A stretch of 64,000 nucleotides of DNA from Cadophora sp. MPI-SDFR-AT-0126 (taxonomy: Eukaryota > Ascomycota > Leotiomycetes > Helotiales > Ploettnerulaceae), in NCBI GenBank assembly GCA_020747065.1, contig JAGMVK010000002.1, positions 3,224,001-3,288,000 on the forward strand, in the 5' to 3' direction. Shown piece after piece: positions 53,739 through 64,000 of this stretch (position 1 is its first letter; every line of letters starts with the position of its first letter). The notes under the pieces were generated by a model. The model saw nothing but the letters and a program-made list of their open reading frames with translations. It had not been told where the DNA came from and ran no database searches. Made by a program: the position numbers and the translations under genes.

Positions 53739-56700
53739 ACGTCCATCCCTGCGTGGCGGAAAACCCTCCGTACCGGAAAAAACGACAGGTACTTTGACTT
53801 CGAACAGGCCAAAAGTTCCACATATCGTGATGTCTCTGAAAATTTAATACAAGGCGTATCTTCTACCTATTTTTGAGTACTACAGAGCCCTCTAAATTGA
53901 AAATTACCTTATTGTTATTGTCCCTCGTATCTGCTCTACTAAACGCCTCCGTTAAGGGCAAAAGAGAGTTCCGTCTATATGTTTCTACTATTAAGCTCTT
54001 ATTGCCTGCAAAACTAATTAAAATACTATATCTAAGCTTTAGAGCCTCGAAACTACGCTATTAATCGTTACGAGCCTCGTGGCCGTTGTGGTGTCTAGAT
54101 CTTTACAAAATCGATGCGCTAATCAGTACCTCGCTCGCGAGTGACCCAACTTTGACACAGGGCAGTGGCTGATTGTAAGGTGGCTGGTACGAGGGATTGC
54201 AATTACGTCATCCTCGTGGTGGCTTAGTTATGTGACAAAGCTGTCTGGGCTTCGCTGGGCCCGAGGTTTAACCGAGTTGCTCCGCCTTAAGTAATACTGT
54301 CAAATGGAAATCACTCGAGCGGCCGGACCGGCAAGCGGCCCGCGAAAAGGAAGCCTCCACAATGCTCTTCAACGCTATACTTGAAAACAATTACACACTT
54401 TAATTACCTTGCATCACAACTAGTAATGGCGACTCCTACTGCCTCCTGTCCTTATACAGACGTGCCTTTGGGGCAAAATCGAAATTGCACCAGGCTGCTT
54501 ACCTTATACTCAGGAGAGTCCACCGATAAACTGCGCTGTAGTCTTCGAGCTGCAGATTTCCACCTCGACAAGCAATACGAGGCACTATCTTATACCTGGG
54601 GAGATATCCAGGACACTTCTTCGATTCTTCTGAACGGCACGGATTTCCAGGCCACCAAGAATCTGATTGCGGCACTTGAGCACCTCCGTCTTGACGGCAA
54701 AGATCGCGTTCTTTGGGTTGATGCGTTATGTATCAACCAAGCCGATGAGGACGAGATAAATGAGCATCTACAACGTATGGGCCAGATTTACGCGAATGCT
54801 CGGGTGGTTCTGGTATGGCTGGGGGAGGCGGTTCAATTTGATATCATGAACCAAGGGATTGATGATCCAACCACCAGAGCCAAAGACTTCATCAGCCGGA
54901 CTGTCGAGCTTCTCAATGCAGGGCTTTTGACGTGGCGTACTATTGCACCGACGCCCGATGACCTGCTCGGGCCTTATGTGGGATGCGTCGGTCGATTATT
55001 GCAAAGCAAATGGTTCCAACGTCTTTGGGTGCTCCAAGAGATGGCACTAGCGGAAGAAGTCCTTGTTGTTCGAGGCAGGACATTCCTTCCTTGGGACGAG
55101 ATTTCTCAAGCCATGGAAGCCCTTAGAGGTATACCGGCTCCTTCTCACAGTCTCAAAATCCTTGCCAAGCACTACAACAACAAGCTTGCGATTGCGAGGT
55201 TCTGCCGGAATCTGCGACACAATATCCCAACTCGGGAAAAATTCGAAGCTAAAAACCTTGCGGATCGTGTCGCCACTCTCCTACTTCTTACGAATGGCTT
55301 AAATGCAACCAAACCAAGGGACCACCTCTACGCACTCTTAGGCCTCATTGGAACCCGGGACGAGATCACCGTTGAGCCCAGTCTAGTTCCTAGCTCCGAG
55401 CTTTCAACAGAAGACGTCCTAAAAAACCTCGCCATTTATCTCCTCCGCACAAGGGGGAACCTGGACATTCTTTATGGCGTGTCGTGGGTAAATATGCCTC
55501 TGCGGGAAACATTACCATCCTGGGTGCCTTCCTGGGACTGCATACTCAGCGGGCACTTACGTCGATACTTCGATCCGAACTATGCACCGATGCACAGTCC
55601 GCCGAATCCAGCCGAGTTCTACGTCGACGAAGATATTCTTCACGTCAAGGCCTTTTACATCGGCCAAATTGAATCTATCGGCATTGACGCACCCACACAA
55701 GAAGACTCGGACTCCGTCTCTCGCGTAAGAGCTCTATTCAAGTCATGGGAGGAAAGCTGCTTGATGAAGGCCTGTGAGAAACGGGATGCCACGTTGGACG
55801 AACTCTTACCTGAGTGGCTCAAGACGCTTTTCCATTGGGATGAGCATGGAGACGACAGTCATGAACAGCTACTCTACCTAACTCTTATGGGCCACTTGAG
55901 CTTACTTGACCTCGATTCCTCTGGTGACCTGGAGGGTGCTCTACCTTTGTTCTGTAGTCTGGAATCAAGTCGATTAAAATGTTTGACGCCATTTGTAACC
56001 TACTATGGGTATATTGGCCTACCAGACCATAGGGTCGAGCTAAAGAGTGGCGACTGGGTCTGGTTGTTTCATGGATGCACGGTTCCATACATGTTGCGTG
56101 AGGTGGATACCACCGGCCGCTATAGGATACTGGGGCCTTGCTACATGTGGACACACATGTATCATGCCGATATTGATAAACCTGTGGTATCTCCATCACT
56201 GGAGAGTGGGCGCTGGATTTCAATAGTTTGATAGAGATAACGCATATCTCCTAGGTACTTTACCAGTCTCAATTTTCCACATTCCTAATAGATGAGTGGC
56301 TTTTAGAGCTTCTCGATGCTCGTAGTGACCATTGATACTTATTAGGGAGAGGAAAGAGGGGGCGAGGGGAAGGTCAGCAAAAATTATTAGTGGGTGTTGC
56401 GGTCGGCAATTGCGGCTTGTCAAATCTTTCGGCACAGCAGTTTATCTTGACATTGGCTCACTGACGCCATCACGACTTGCCTCAACGCGGGCTAACTTGG
56501 CTAAATTTCGGGTCCAACTAAAAAGTCAACAAAGGTTATCACATGGCCAGTGGCAGATGTCACGTAATCGCAGACTTTGGCACCAGCCACATTCTGGATC
56601 AGCCACATACGAGGCCTGTGTGAGAGTCGTTTCGTACTAACCAAAATCGTCACTCGCTTCGATCCGGGTTATAGATTTACGTGGCGATTTTATAAAGATC

Positions 56701-57057
56701 TGGACACCACGACAGCCACAAGGCTCATGACGATTACTGGCGTATTAGGGAGGTCCTAAAGCTCGGATATGACCTTTTTATAAGTATTAGGGGTGATAAA
56801 AGCTTAATGGTGGAAGCATGTTAGAGGAATTCTCTATTGCTATAATAGAGATGTTCTACAGATTAGGCGCGAAGACGATAACAGCGAGGTAATTTTCTAG
56901 TAAGAAGGGCTTAGGATACTTAAGAGTGGCTAGGGAATACGATATATATAAAAGTTTAGGAGACGTCAATATGTGTGGAGTTTTTGACATATTTAAAGTC
57001 AAAGTACCTGTCATTTTTTCCGGCACGAAGGGTTTTCCGCCACGCAGGGATGAACGT
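53739..57057. mobile_element. TIR-bounded unit carrying a HET gene
   Basis: 3,319 bases. The first 62 bases (53739-53800) and the reverse complement of the last 62 (57057-56996) agree at 58 positions; all four differences are transitions. Both begin ACGT[C/T]CATCCCTGCG. TA flanks each side (53737-53738, 57058-57059). Inside are AT-rich subterminal stretches, one intact HET-domain gene (54426-56231) and no recognisable transposase. The simplest reading is a non-autonomous Tc1/mariner-type element that has enclosed a host gene. The alternative is two separate elements inserted in opposite orientation at either side of the gene. Confidence 0.75.
54426..56231 (+). CDS. HET-domain protein (heterokaryon-incompatibility type), inside a TIR unit
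   Basis: Intronless, 601 residues, ATG 54426 (the frame extends upstream only to a TTG). The HET domain runs about residues 50-220: YEALSYTWGDIQDTSSILLN, VLWVDALCINQADEDEINEH, MGQIYANARVVLVWLG and, later, WFQRLWVLQEMALAEEVLVV. DHLYALLGLIG marks the usual post-HET block. The C-terminal 250 residues are a family-specific region with ELKSGDWVWLFHGCTVPYML. HET proteins trigger cell death on non-self recognition. Intact, with a clean frame, unlike the HET gene at 42290-43600. Its whole transcription unit, including about 690 bases upstream and 820 downstream, lies between inverted repeats. Confidence 0.9.
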   Translation: MATPTASCPYTDVPLGQNRNCTRLLTLYSGESTDKLRCSLRAADFHLDKQYEALSYTWGDIQDTSSILLNGTDFQATKNLIAALEHLRLDGKDRVLWVDALCINQADEDEINEHLQRMGQIYANARVVLVWLGEAVQFDIMNQGIDDPTTRAKDFISRTVELLNAGLLTWRTIAPTPDDLLGPYVGCVGRLLQSKWFQRLWVLQEMALAEEVLVVRGRTFLPWDEISQAMEALRGIPAPSHSLKILAKHYNNKLAIARFCRNLRHNIPTREKFEAKNLADRVATLLLLTNGLNATKPRDHLYALLGLIGTRDEITVEPSLVPSSELSTEDVLKNLAIYLLRTRGNLDILYGVSWVNMPLRETLPSWVPSWDCILSGHLRRYFDPNYAPMHSPPNPAEFYVDEDILHVKAFYIGQIESIGIDAPTQEDSDSVSRVRALFKSWEESCLMKACEKRDATLDELLPEWLKTLFHWDEHGDDSHEQLLYLTLMGHLSLLDLDSSGDLEGALPLFCSLESSRLKCLTPFVTYYGYIGLPDHRVELKSGDWVWLFHGCTVPYMLREVDTTGRYRILGPCYMWTHMYHADIDKPVVSPSLESGRWISIV

Positions 57058-58181
57058 TATATACCTTACACACCGTAATTTCAATAGAACCTGGGAACAA
57101 TTCTCTACAAGAGTTTCGAAGGGTCTATACCAGTTGTTATAACAACTTTTCCCTAGTATTTAGCAATCGAGGAGGAACTGAAAATCCGTCAACGATTCCA
57201 CAGCACATGGCGTCGAAACCATCAAGTTGTGTGGAGCGGCTTCCTGCGATTGTTGTCCTCATTGTGCGTTGAAGGAGTGAGGGGAGAGATGGTTGGCGCG
57301 ATCTACCAAGGGGTAAGAATGGAGATGGGTTGTATTTGAGTTTGGGTTGAGTCATTGGTGTTATAATTTGTCTGGGTAAGGAAGCAGCGATCGCTGGCTC
57401 GCGTCTTGCGGGTGCCAAGAATAGACTACAATGGTCTCTTCCATTCAATGCTGACTATTTGCGTGCACGTTCGGGAGGTGCAGAATTTCATCCCCATTCC
57501 TTATAAATATATACTATTTAACGATAAGGGAAATATATAAGAGTAGGATAATTACGAGATCAGATGCTGAAATATTGTATATGAAATACCAGGACTATAG
57601 TTTATCCAAGGGAATGAAAACGCCAAGTTTGACTCATTCCAAAGATAGCCTAAATAACTCTTGGTATACTGGCACAGCTCCAAACCTGTTCCGAAATTGC
57701 CCTTATAAGCCCACAAGGCATATGATCCCAGGAGTGACCGCACAAAGGTCTGCTGAAAGTCTTGTAGCTCTGGTGAGGTTGTAGGGAACCGAGGGTTCAA
57801 ATTCTCGGTCCAGATCAGCAGCAAAGCTGACACAAAGACTCGGTTACCGTAATTGCTTCCTGATCTGGAGTTCGTGTAGATTGGTATGCCAAAGTAGAGT
57901 CAAAGTATCAGAAGCAAATGGCATCGATGCGGGATTCGCCGACTGTGGCGGATTTACGGCCCACGCAATTTAGATATTCCGGATTGCTCGGCTATCTTAG
58001 GGTAAAACAGAATCCTTAGCCTATAAATTCTTTGATAAACGCTTCCTCCCTCACCTTTTTTTCCCCCTCTCAACTTCAAATATCAACGCACTCAAATCAC
58101 TCAAATCACTCAACCACGTCCGTATTCAATACTTATATCATTCTATCACGTCCCCCTCCTTCAATATCTACGCCCTAAAAC
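57058..58181. other. intergenic, nothing certain
   Basis: A 93-codon minus-strand frame at 57552-57833 and another at 57137-57448 have no recognised motif. A short CCGAG/CTCGG stem at 57772 is not part of a tRNA. Direct repeats of AATCACTCA lie just before the next start (58095-58112). Confidence 0.35.
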
Positions 58182-58721
58182 ATGCCTGACACTATACGTC
58201 GGTGGCGCGTGAGGGGAGAAGTACCTGACAGGTAAGTATCTTCAAAGGGAATACGTTGTATAGCCGCTTATCCTTTACAGCGAAGCCTCTGATCTATCGG
58301 ATTCGCTCGACAAGCAGCTCGAACCTGGACAGGAGAGCCAACCATCCGAGAGCTGTAGAATCTGCATCGATAACACTCGCTCTTGGAAGCACGACATACC
58401 GAAGAATGAGAATACTAGGATCTTTTGCGCTGCATGTATGGAGGCAATCCATTTGGGATGCGCCTTTTCTAAGTATGCTCACGATCCCTCACGGATTAGG
58501 ATTTACCTCTGTGCGGAACTTGCCTTCGTGATTTGCCCGGAATGTGTCGACACACCATCTGCGCAGAGGGTATATGGCTTATTCTTGGTTGTCATGAGTC
58601 AGTGCAGAAGATGATGACAGAGGAAGCATTTGAGGCTAGTACAGTTGAAATTAGAGAAAAAAAAGAGGGGGGGTGGGGGGTCGGGGGGATTAAAGCAATA
58701 AGTAATCTGTCAGGGATGTGA
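58182..58721 (+). pseudogene. cysteine-rich zinc-binding-type protein, frame broken
   Basis: Exon 1 (58182-58231) and exon 2 (from 58281) join across a clean 49-nt intron. Exon 2 has SCRICIDNTRSWKHDIPKNE, FCAACMEAIHLGCAF, then after a one-base frame change near 58498 continues as LPLCGTCLRDLPGMCRHTIC and WLILGCHESVQKM. The CxxC...CxxC...HxxC...CxxC...C spacing suggests a RING-like or IBR-like finger. Without the frame change the protein ends at 58614. It could be a recent loss, an assembly error, or two genes. Function not known. Confidence 0.5.
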
Positions 58722-60736
58722 ACGGTTAGGTACGTTGGCGGCGGCGGTGGACGAGGTTGGAAAAAGGTTGGCCTGTTGGACTTTGCAGGGGTTTTTGGGA
58801 ATATTACTAGCAGTCACGAATTCCCAAATACACCAGCCTTCAAGCGATGTAAAAAGTTCTGGATTATGAAGATTTGTTTGTTTCGACTCCGGAGTGGGGA
58901 CAAGATTGGCTAGGAATTATCAGTTGGCTTGCAGAGAGAGGAATCACGACGGGTAGTGATGCGTTAAAGAGTTCGCTTGTTGTAGCACTGAGGTCAGTAC
59001 CATCTGTCTAAGTAAATCTGACTGAACATATGCAAAGAATCTAGATTTTAGCTACGAGAACTGCCAGGCAATCCCAGGAGACGCAGTTATTAGAAGATGG
59101 GACCTTGATATTGGAGCCCAATAAGGAATGGATATCAAGTTCGATGGGAAATCATGGGTCTTTACAAAATTAGACGCCCGAGAGGGTCAAGTATGCATCA
59201 TATTACGGTGCTTCAACGCTTCTTCCTCATATCGGCCTGCAGTGTATTGTAAACAACGGATCAGAATACTTGCTAGAACATCCGCACTTAGAAGATAGGA
59301 GTGCAAAAATACTATTCATGATCGAGGCGGGTAGGGGTATTTCCCAACTGCGATGGACTGCGATGCATGAAAGACGCTCGCTGCTTAATCTTGCGTGTTC
59401 GTGCTAAATTTTCACATGCCTTCAACGCGCTGAGTGAAGGCCATATGTTTGAATTACCACGTGGTTACTCCTCCCAACTTTTCTTGTTGTTGTACCTTAC
59501 AGGGAGCGGCCGCATAGCCAGAGTACGTGACTTCCCGCTCGCGTTGAAGACATGAAGCTCAAACGCCCAACTGATGCTCCCTGTACCATATTTGGCATCG
59601 CCGCACATGCCCTGCAAGGAGGTCGTTGATGGCAGCTGAAGGGATAGGGCCCCGTTGCCTCCCGCAATAGCAATGACGCAAACCACTGTGATTCACCGCA
59701 TGACCTGTATCAACGGACGTATTTAGAGTTTGCAGGAGGCCCAGCCCTGCCCCAGCTGGTGTTTTGGCCAGTTGTGTTTGAACTGGGGTTTGGGCATCGG
59801 TCAGCCATTGGCGAAATTTTGGGGCATTTTCAAAACGGAAACATTGCTCCAGAGGGAGTCAAGCCTGTGTAATTGTAGCCATTCCATTCTAGGAAAGAAT
59901 TGACGGCATGAGTGCATTTGACCGAGGCGCCACAGATACTCCGTGGCAAGATCAAAAATAGATTCCCGGGCTCCGTTCAGGTTTTGGCAAGACAACGGCC
60001 GCTTATTGCCTGTTCATTATCAAGACCTCCCCACATTAAGCCCATATCTCCAGAGATTATTGGCTTTATTCTGGATCAACCATTGTGAGAAAGTAATGAT
60101 CGGCCGATTCAGGGATCATTAGGGAGTATACGAATAATTGGTGATTTAGATGACCTCAGGGCGTTTAAGCTTCCGTGAGAGATGAGGTTTTGGGTCTCAG
60201 GCATCCCACAACTCTGACGGAGTCAAGCTCTGTATTGAAGAGGATAGAGCTTAGTACGCCCGCTGAAGCAAGTATCACAAGATAATTGTCTGAGACGTTC
60301 ATACTGATCCATGATTAGCTCTGGATCAGCCTAGGCATAGACCGCCTTGAAATTACTGCATCCCTTGGCTGAAGATATATGCATGCATGAGGTTATTATA
60401 ATCTAGGAGTCATGTTTAGCCTGCATTCTTCCTGTCCTCTTTCATCAGTTCTCGATTGTCAGTTTGCATGTGTAATGTAACACACTCCTAACCTCGGCTT
60501 CATAAGTCACTACTAGAAAAATCGGCATAGTGTCGTGGTCTGGACGATGCTGGAAACCCCACTCGCAGCAGTTCCTAACTTTCGTGCGGTCTAATTGTGA
60601 ACACCTCCATGATGTTACTATAATTACTATTCATCGAAACTTACTGACTGAGTGATATAGTAGCCTTCTCATGGACGGTTTAGACTCTATGTCAATAGTG
60701 AAGTATGATCTAGTGCAGAGTCTTACATTGAATCGA
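58722..60736. other. region of eroded coding fragments
   Basis: Isolated coding-like pieces on the plus strand: around 58859-58992 (STPEWGQDWLGIISWLAERG) with a donor-like GTCAGT after it, and 59171-59405 (SEYLLEHPHLEDRSAKILFM). They sit in different frames with stops between. No family assigned. A CACTACTAGAAAAATCG at 60508 resembles a CACTA-transposon tip but has no partner. The rest holds nothing I can support. Confidence 0.35.
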
Positions 60737-61473
60737 TTAAATCCTGCCCAAGTCATATAGATGCTGATTGTCGCTGCGGTTTTCGGGCAGCAGACCTTTT
60801 GCCATAGAACGAATACTCCAATCAACCTTATCCTTCCTACACTTAAAGTTGGTAATAGGCGTGCGCCAGTCAGGATACCGGCTCTTTTCAAGTTGCAACT
60901 GTGCCGCAGTATGCCTCTTCGCGATGTCCATGATAGTTTCCGTTTCACCGTCCTCCAAAACCCACCTTGAAATGGTGACAACAAGTGTGAGCATTTCGAG
61001 ACGAGGGAGCGAACGAAGGAAGGTCGGGCCTTGCTGAGTGCCGCTCCACCAGTATGGCTCCATTCCCCAATCCATTTGAAGAAAACGAAGGTGCTCGTTT
61101 ATGAGATTGAGCTTGAAGTGGTGGACTGTGTCATAGTAAGTCGCAGTCCAATCTAGACTGGGTTCAACAAACATTGGCGTTGAAAGTAGATTGTATCCAG
61201 ATCATAGCATATATAGAATGGGCGGATATCCATAATGCACTGATACACGACGCTTACGCCCTGTACGTTGTCGTTCCTCAAAAACTCTGTTCGTGACTCA
61301 GAGCAAGCTTGAAGCACGGCTGGAATCCCGCGGACGAATTCCCATTTCACTTTTGCATGGTTCCAAACCTGCTCAATGGTACACGGTCCTGGAAGAGCAA
61401 GAGTCCAGATCCCTAATCGAAGTTCTTTGGGCAATCTAGGGAACTGAGGAAAGGTTGGCGAGGTACTCTCCAT
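60737..61473 (-). pseudogene. 2EXR-domain protein with a frame change
   Basis: From ATG 61473: FPQFPRLPKELRLGIWTLAL is the 2EXR start, with IPAVLQACSESRTEFL and YICYDLDTIYFQRQ after it. That frame stops at 61153-61155. The next frame continues at once with EPSLDWTATYYDTVHHFKLN and ends at 60737. The two overlap by 22 bases, leaving no room for an intron, so an indel is likely. A further splice (GTAAGA near 60724) might extend the C-terminus. It is diverged from the intact member at 26477-27103. Confidence 0.7.
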
Positions 61474-62501
61474 GTCGAGGGAAATAATTTGGAGTCGGGC
61501 TGATGATAGTGCCTTCACGGAATGAATCCAGTCAAAGACTGTCTTAACAGTCTGAGGTTGGGGAGTAGATCATCTTGCTTTTTTCCTACTGTTTGACGTC
61601 TTCATGGCGAGGATAAGCTGGGAATCGCCTGCCGTCTATTCATGCGGGAGGGATGAGGAGGTGGAAGATGCCATTGTCCGCCATTGAAGGTCTTCAAGTG
61701 GGGACGTGTCGCGTAAGTGGTGAGGAAGAGGGTCGGCTTTGCGTTTCACTGGCACGCACATAAATCTCTAATGACGTGTAAGTAAGCCTTTAAGACTGCG
61801 ATCGACAAGCGGGGAGGGGGGGAGGGGCAAAGGGGCTTATTTTCCGGGACTGCTGCAGGACTAACTCGCCTATCAAGCGCGACCATCAGACTAGCGAGGG
61901 CGGCATGAGTCTGGATCTCTTTTTGTCCCAACGATAGCTTGCCGATCTTCGGATCGTATTGGCAGTTACGATCGGATCCGTGGCATCGAATTAGCGTCTC
62001 GGCAACGTATCTGCCCCCAGTCTCTGCCCCCAGTCTCTGCCCCCAGTCTCTGCCCCCAGTCTCTGCCCCCAGTCTCTGCACCTGGCCATTGTCCCTGCAA
62101 GACACAAACCCTTGGCAGTCCTGATGACCAAAGACACAACTTGATGACAACAAGTGAGGATATAACCTAGGAGAAAAAGACTTTATTCGTTAGAACTCTA
62201 GTACGAGCTAAGAATCGTGAGAATATAGCCGCAGAGCTTGAGAGATTAATTTCGTTTCTATACTGCAACATCAAAACTCATAAAATATCAAGTCTAACAA
62301 GCCAACTAAACATTTATATAGGCTGCGAATTGAACCTATCTATCGGTTGCGTATGGTAAGCACTAGAGTACTGTAAAATAACTATAGATATTACCTAGAC
62401 TAATCGCGGTCTGATTAGGGAGAGTTGAGATGTGTATATACACGTGAGTCCAATTTGTTTTAATTTTCATACTTTTGTGGAACGCTATCTTCTTTCTGAG
62501 A
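61474..62501. other. intergenic with minisatellite
   Basis: Upstream of the UbiA gene (plus) and of the 2EXR gene (minus). Holds the best-preserved minisatellite block; otherwise nothing recognised. Confidence 0.4.
62011..62085. repeat. 13-bp minisatellite, locus 6 of 6 (inverted, best preserved)
   Basis: Five perfect tandem copies of CTGCCCCCAGTCT and one degenerate copy. The near-perfect copies suggest recent expansion. Confidence 0.95.
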
Positions 62502-63487
62502 ATGGAAGATAAGTTTTTGAATGGGGTTGAATTACCTCTGCAGACAAAGGTATGGTGTTAGATAACCACGAAAGGCAAGGTCTAACAAGTTTTCAGAAAA
62601 GGGGTATTTTGTTCCACGCAAAAACCATTTATCTCATTACGAAGAGTGATATTAAGACGACAATGCTTCCTGCTACGACGTTTGCTTTCACGGCTGCTTT
62701 CTCTGGTTTATTCAGTGCCAATTCTCTACCAAAAATTAGAATTCTCTCCGGGCTACAGAAATCAATATTTTGGACGTGGATGAACCTTTGGATTTTTAAC
62801 CTCGCGAACCAACGACTTCCAGACGCGATTGCAGAGGACTCTATCAATAAACCTTGGCGCGCGATCCCATCTGGTCGACTGACATCCAAACAAGCTCGTC
62901 AAATTCTTCTTGCATCGATCCCAATCGTACTTTTCTCAACATTATATATCGGTGGAAGTAAGGAGAGTATCTTTTTAATGATACTCACATGGATGTATAA
63001 TGATCTTGGAGCAGCAGAGGAGACATTTATTGTTCGAAATATCAGCAACGCACTGGGATTCATATCTTTTGGAGCGGGTGCAGCACAAGTCGCTTGCGGT
63101 CCTCTGGATATGACTGCTTACTACTGGTCCGCAGTTATTACAGCAGCTATAACCTGCACGATCCAGTTTCAAGACATGGAAGATCAAGAAGGAGATCGAG
63201 CCCGAGGTCGGAAAACTATGCCTATAGTCCTCGGCGATTCTTTCACAAGACTAGTCAATGCTCATATGATTATGTTATTCTCATTTGTCGCTCCAGCATT
63301 TTGGCAATTGCCCTTTACTGGATTTCTACTCCCTTTACTACTTGGCCTTTTGATTGCGTCTAAAACACTGTTACGGACAGATTTAATGTCGGATAAGCAG
63401 ACATTCAGGCTATGGTGTCTTTGGTTGATGGTGCTTTATGTTCTTCCAATGGCAAGAGATCGGGAGGAATACTCCGTACCTGCCTGA
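62502..63487 (+). CDS. UbiA-type membrane prenyltransferase-like protein
   Basis: Two exons: 62502-62549 and 62597-63487, 47-nt intron (GTATGG, TCTAAC branch, TTTCAG), phase 0; 312 residues. A single-exon reading from ATG 62552 would translate the intron. About eight hydrophobic spans. The first Asp-rich loop reads NLANQRLPDAIAEDSINKPW followed by RAIPSGRLT; the second reads FQDMEDQEGDRARGRKTMP, the DxxDxxGD...GR.T motif. UbiA enzymes move prenyl groups from isoprenyl diphosphates to aromatic or lipid acceptors, and some fungal members cyclise terpenes. The first motif is spaced differently from the classical NDxxDxxxD, so the reaction is open. No terpene or polyketide genes are adjacent. Confidence 0.82.
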
Positions 63488-64000
63488 GCCTGTTCAGCTT
63501 TGCATGTTAGAAAGACCTAAGTGGAAATGGCGAACACTGTCGAGACGGATGTCCTATCCTTTCGTGTAGAGATAACAGGTTGCTGGACGGAAGGGGGAGA
63601 GCGATATGGAAACGACGGATTTTTGTCGTGCAATGTGTATTTTCCTCCGCCTTGTTAGCATAGGCAATAACGGCCTGACAACCTGGTGGCAGACACGAAA
63701 CCAGGATCGAATATTGGCCGACTACATAAATATTTATTATTTCCAATTTTGAAGCGGTTTTTCAAGAAATTATCAAGTTTCAATTTCGAGGCTACTTCCA
63801 TAATCCTTGCCACAGATTTCTTGAGAGCCTGTAAATTCATCTTTAGGTTTGTGGGTAGGTAAATTTGACGGCGCTGGACCAGGGTTTGGACCCTTTATAT
63901 GAGGCATTGTCTTGTGCAACTAACCTCAAGGGGCTCTCTATCCACAATGAAGAGTCTGCATTCCATGATTCAGACGCAACGTCTATTCCTACGTGACGAG
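63488..64000. other. window end, nothing recognised
   Basis: Short minus-strand frames only (63507-63746, 63655-63840) without motifs. Confidence 0.4.

Noticed and set aside
57768..57790. CCGAG-GGTTCAAATT-CTCGG stem-loop like a tRNA T-arm
   Set aside because: The loop is too long for a T-loop and no cloverleaf partner sequences are present upstream.
60508..60524. CACTACTAGAAAAATCG, similar to the tip of CACTA transposons
   Set aside because: No inverted partner or 3-bp duplication was found in the window; 17 bases alone are weak evidence.

Overview
The window is nuclear DNA of a filamentous ascomycete (Pezizomycotina; a leotiomycete is my guess only). The evidence is a set of genes with very short introns (45-61 nt, one of 93 nt) with GT...AG borders and CTAAC/CTGAC-type branch sites, and fungus-specific families: HET, 2EXR, fungal F-box, DHA2-type MFS pumps, a ferritin-like secreted protein, a UbiA-type prenyltransferase and an OTT_1508-type deaminase. 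No rRNA, tRNA, CRISPR or bacterial operon was found. Many real genes are split into exons, so I rebuilt splice forms by hand. Where an apparent ORF opened on TTG/GTG I moved the start to the first sensible ATG.

Layout. 1-18 kb is mostly ordinary single-copy genes: a bacterial-looking MGDG-synthase-type glycosyltransferase, an Sfk1/DRAM-like membrane protein, a secreted protein, a DHA2 pump, a four-TM protein, a short R-SNARE, a SUR7-like four-TM protein, a first F-box gene and a Ca2+/H+ exchanger. 18-37 kb is a decaying accessory stretch: two F-box families (two intact copies each, plus one relic of the first), a C2H2-like protein, a 2EXR protein, and broken copies of a GH3 glucosidase, a ferric reductase and an APH-type kinase. 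These sit among dispersed repeats, a perfect hairpin and transposon ends. 38-53 kb alternates working genes (OTT_1508 deaminase, DHA2 pump, fatty acyl-CoA-reductase-like enzyme, ferritin-like protein) with a PAQR gene broken by one stop codon, a broken HET-NACHT gene and a relic of the second F-box family. 53.7-57.1 kb is a 3.3-kb unit bounded by 62-bp terminal inverted repeats and TA duplications that carries an intact HET-domain gene. 57-64 kb has remnants, a frameshifted 2EXR gene and a UbiA-type prenyltransferase.

Two repeat systems tie the window together. One is a TA-inserting inverted-repeat family whose ends begin ACGTC: a complete 246-bp MITE, the HET cassette and three solo ends, one of which supplies the last base of an F-box stop codon. 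The other is a 13-bp GGGGCAGAGACAA-type minisatellite at six separate loci. Together with the self/non-self (HET, NACHT) and F-box genes and the many fresh and old pseudogenes, this points to a fast-evolving accessory compartment. The genes do not form one obvious pathway or biosynthetic cluster.
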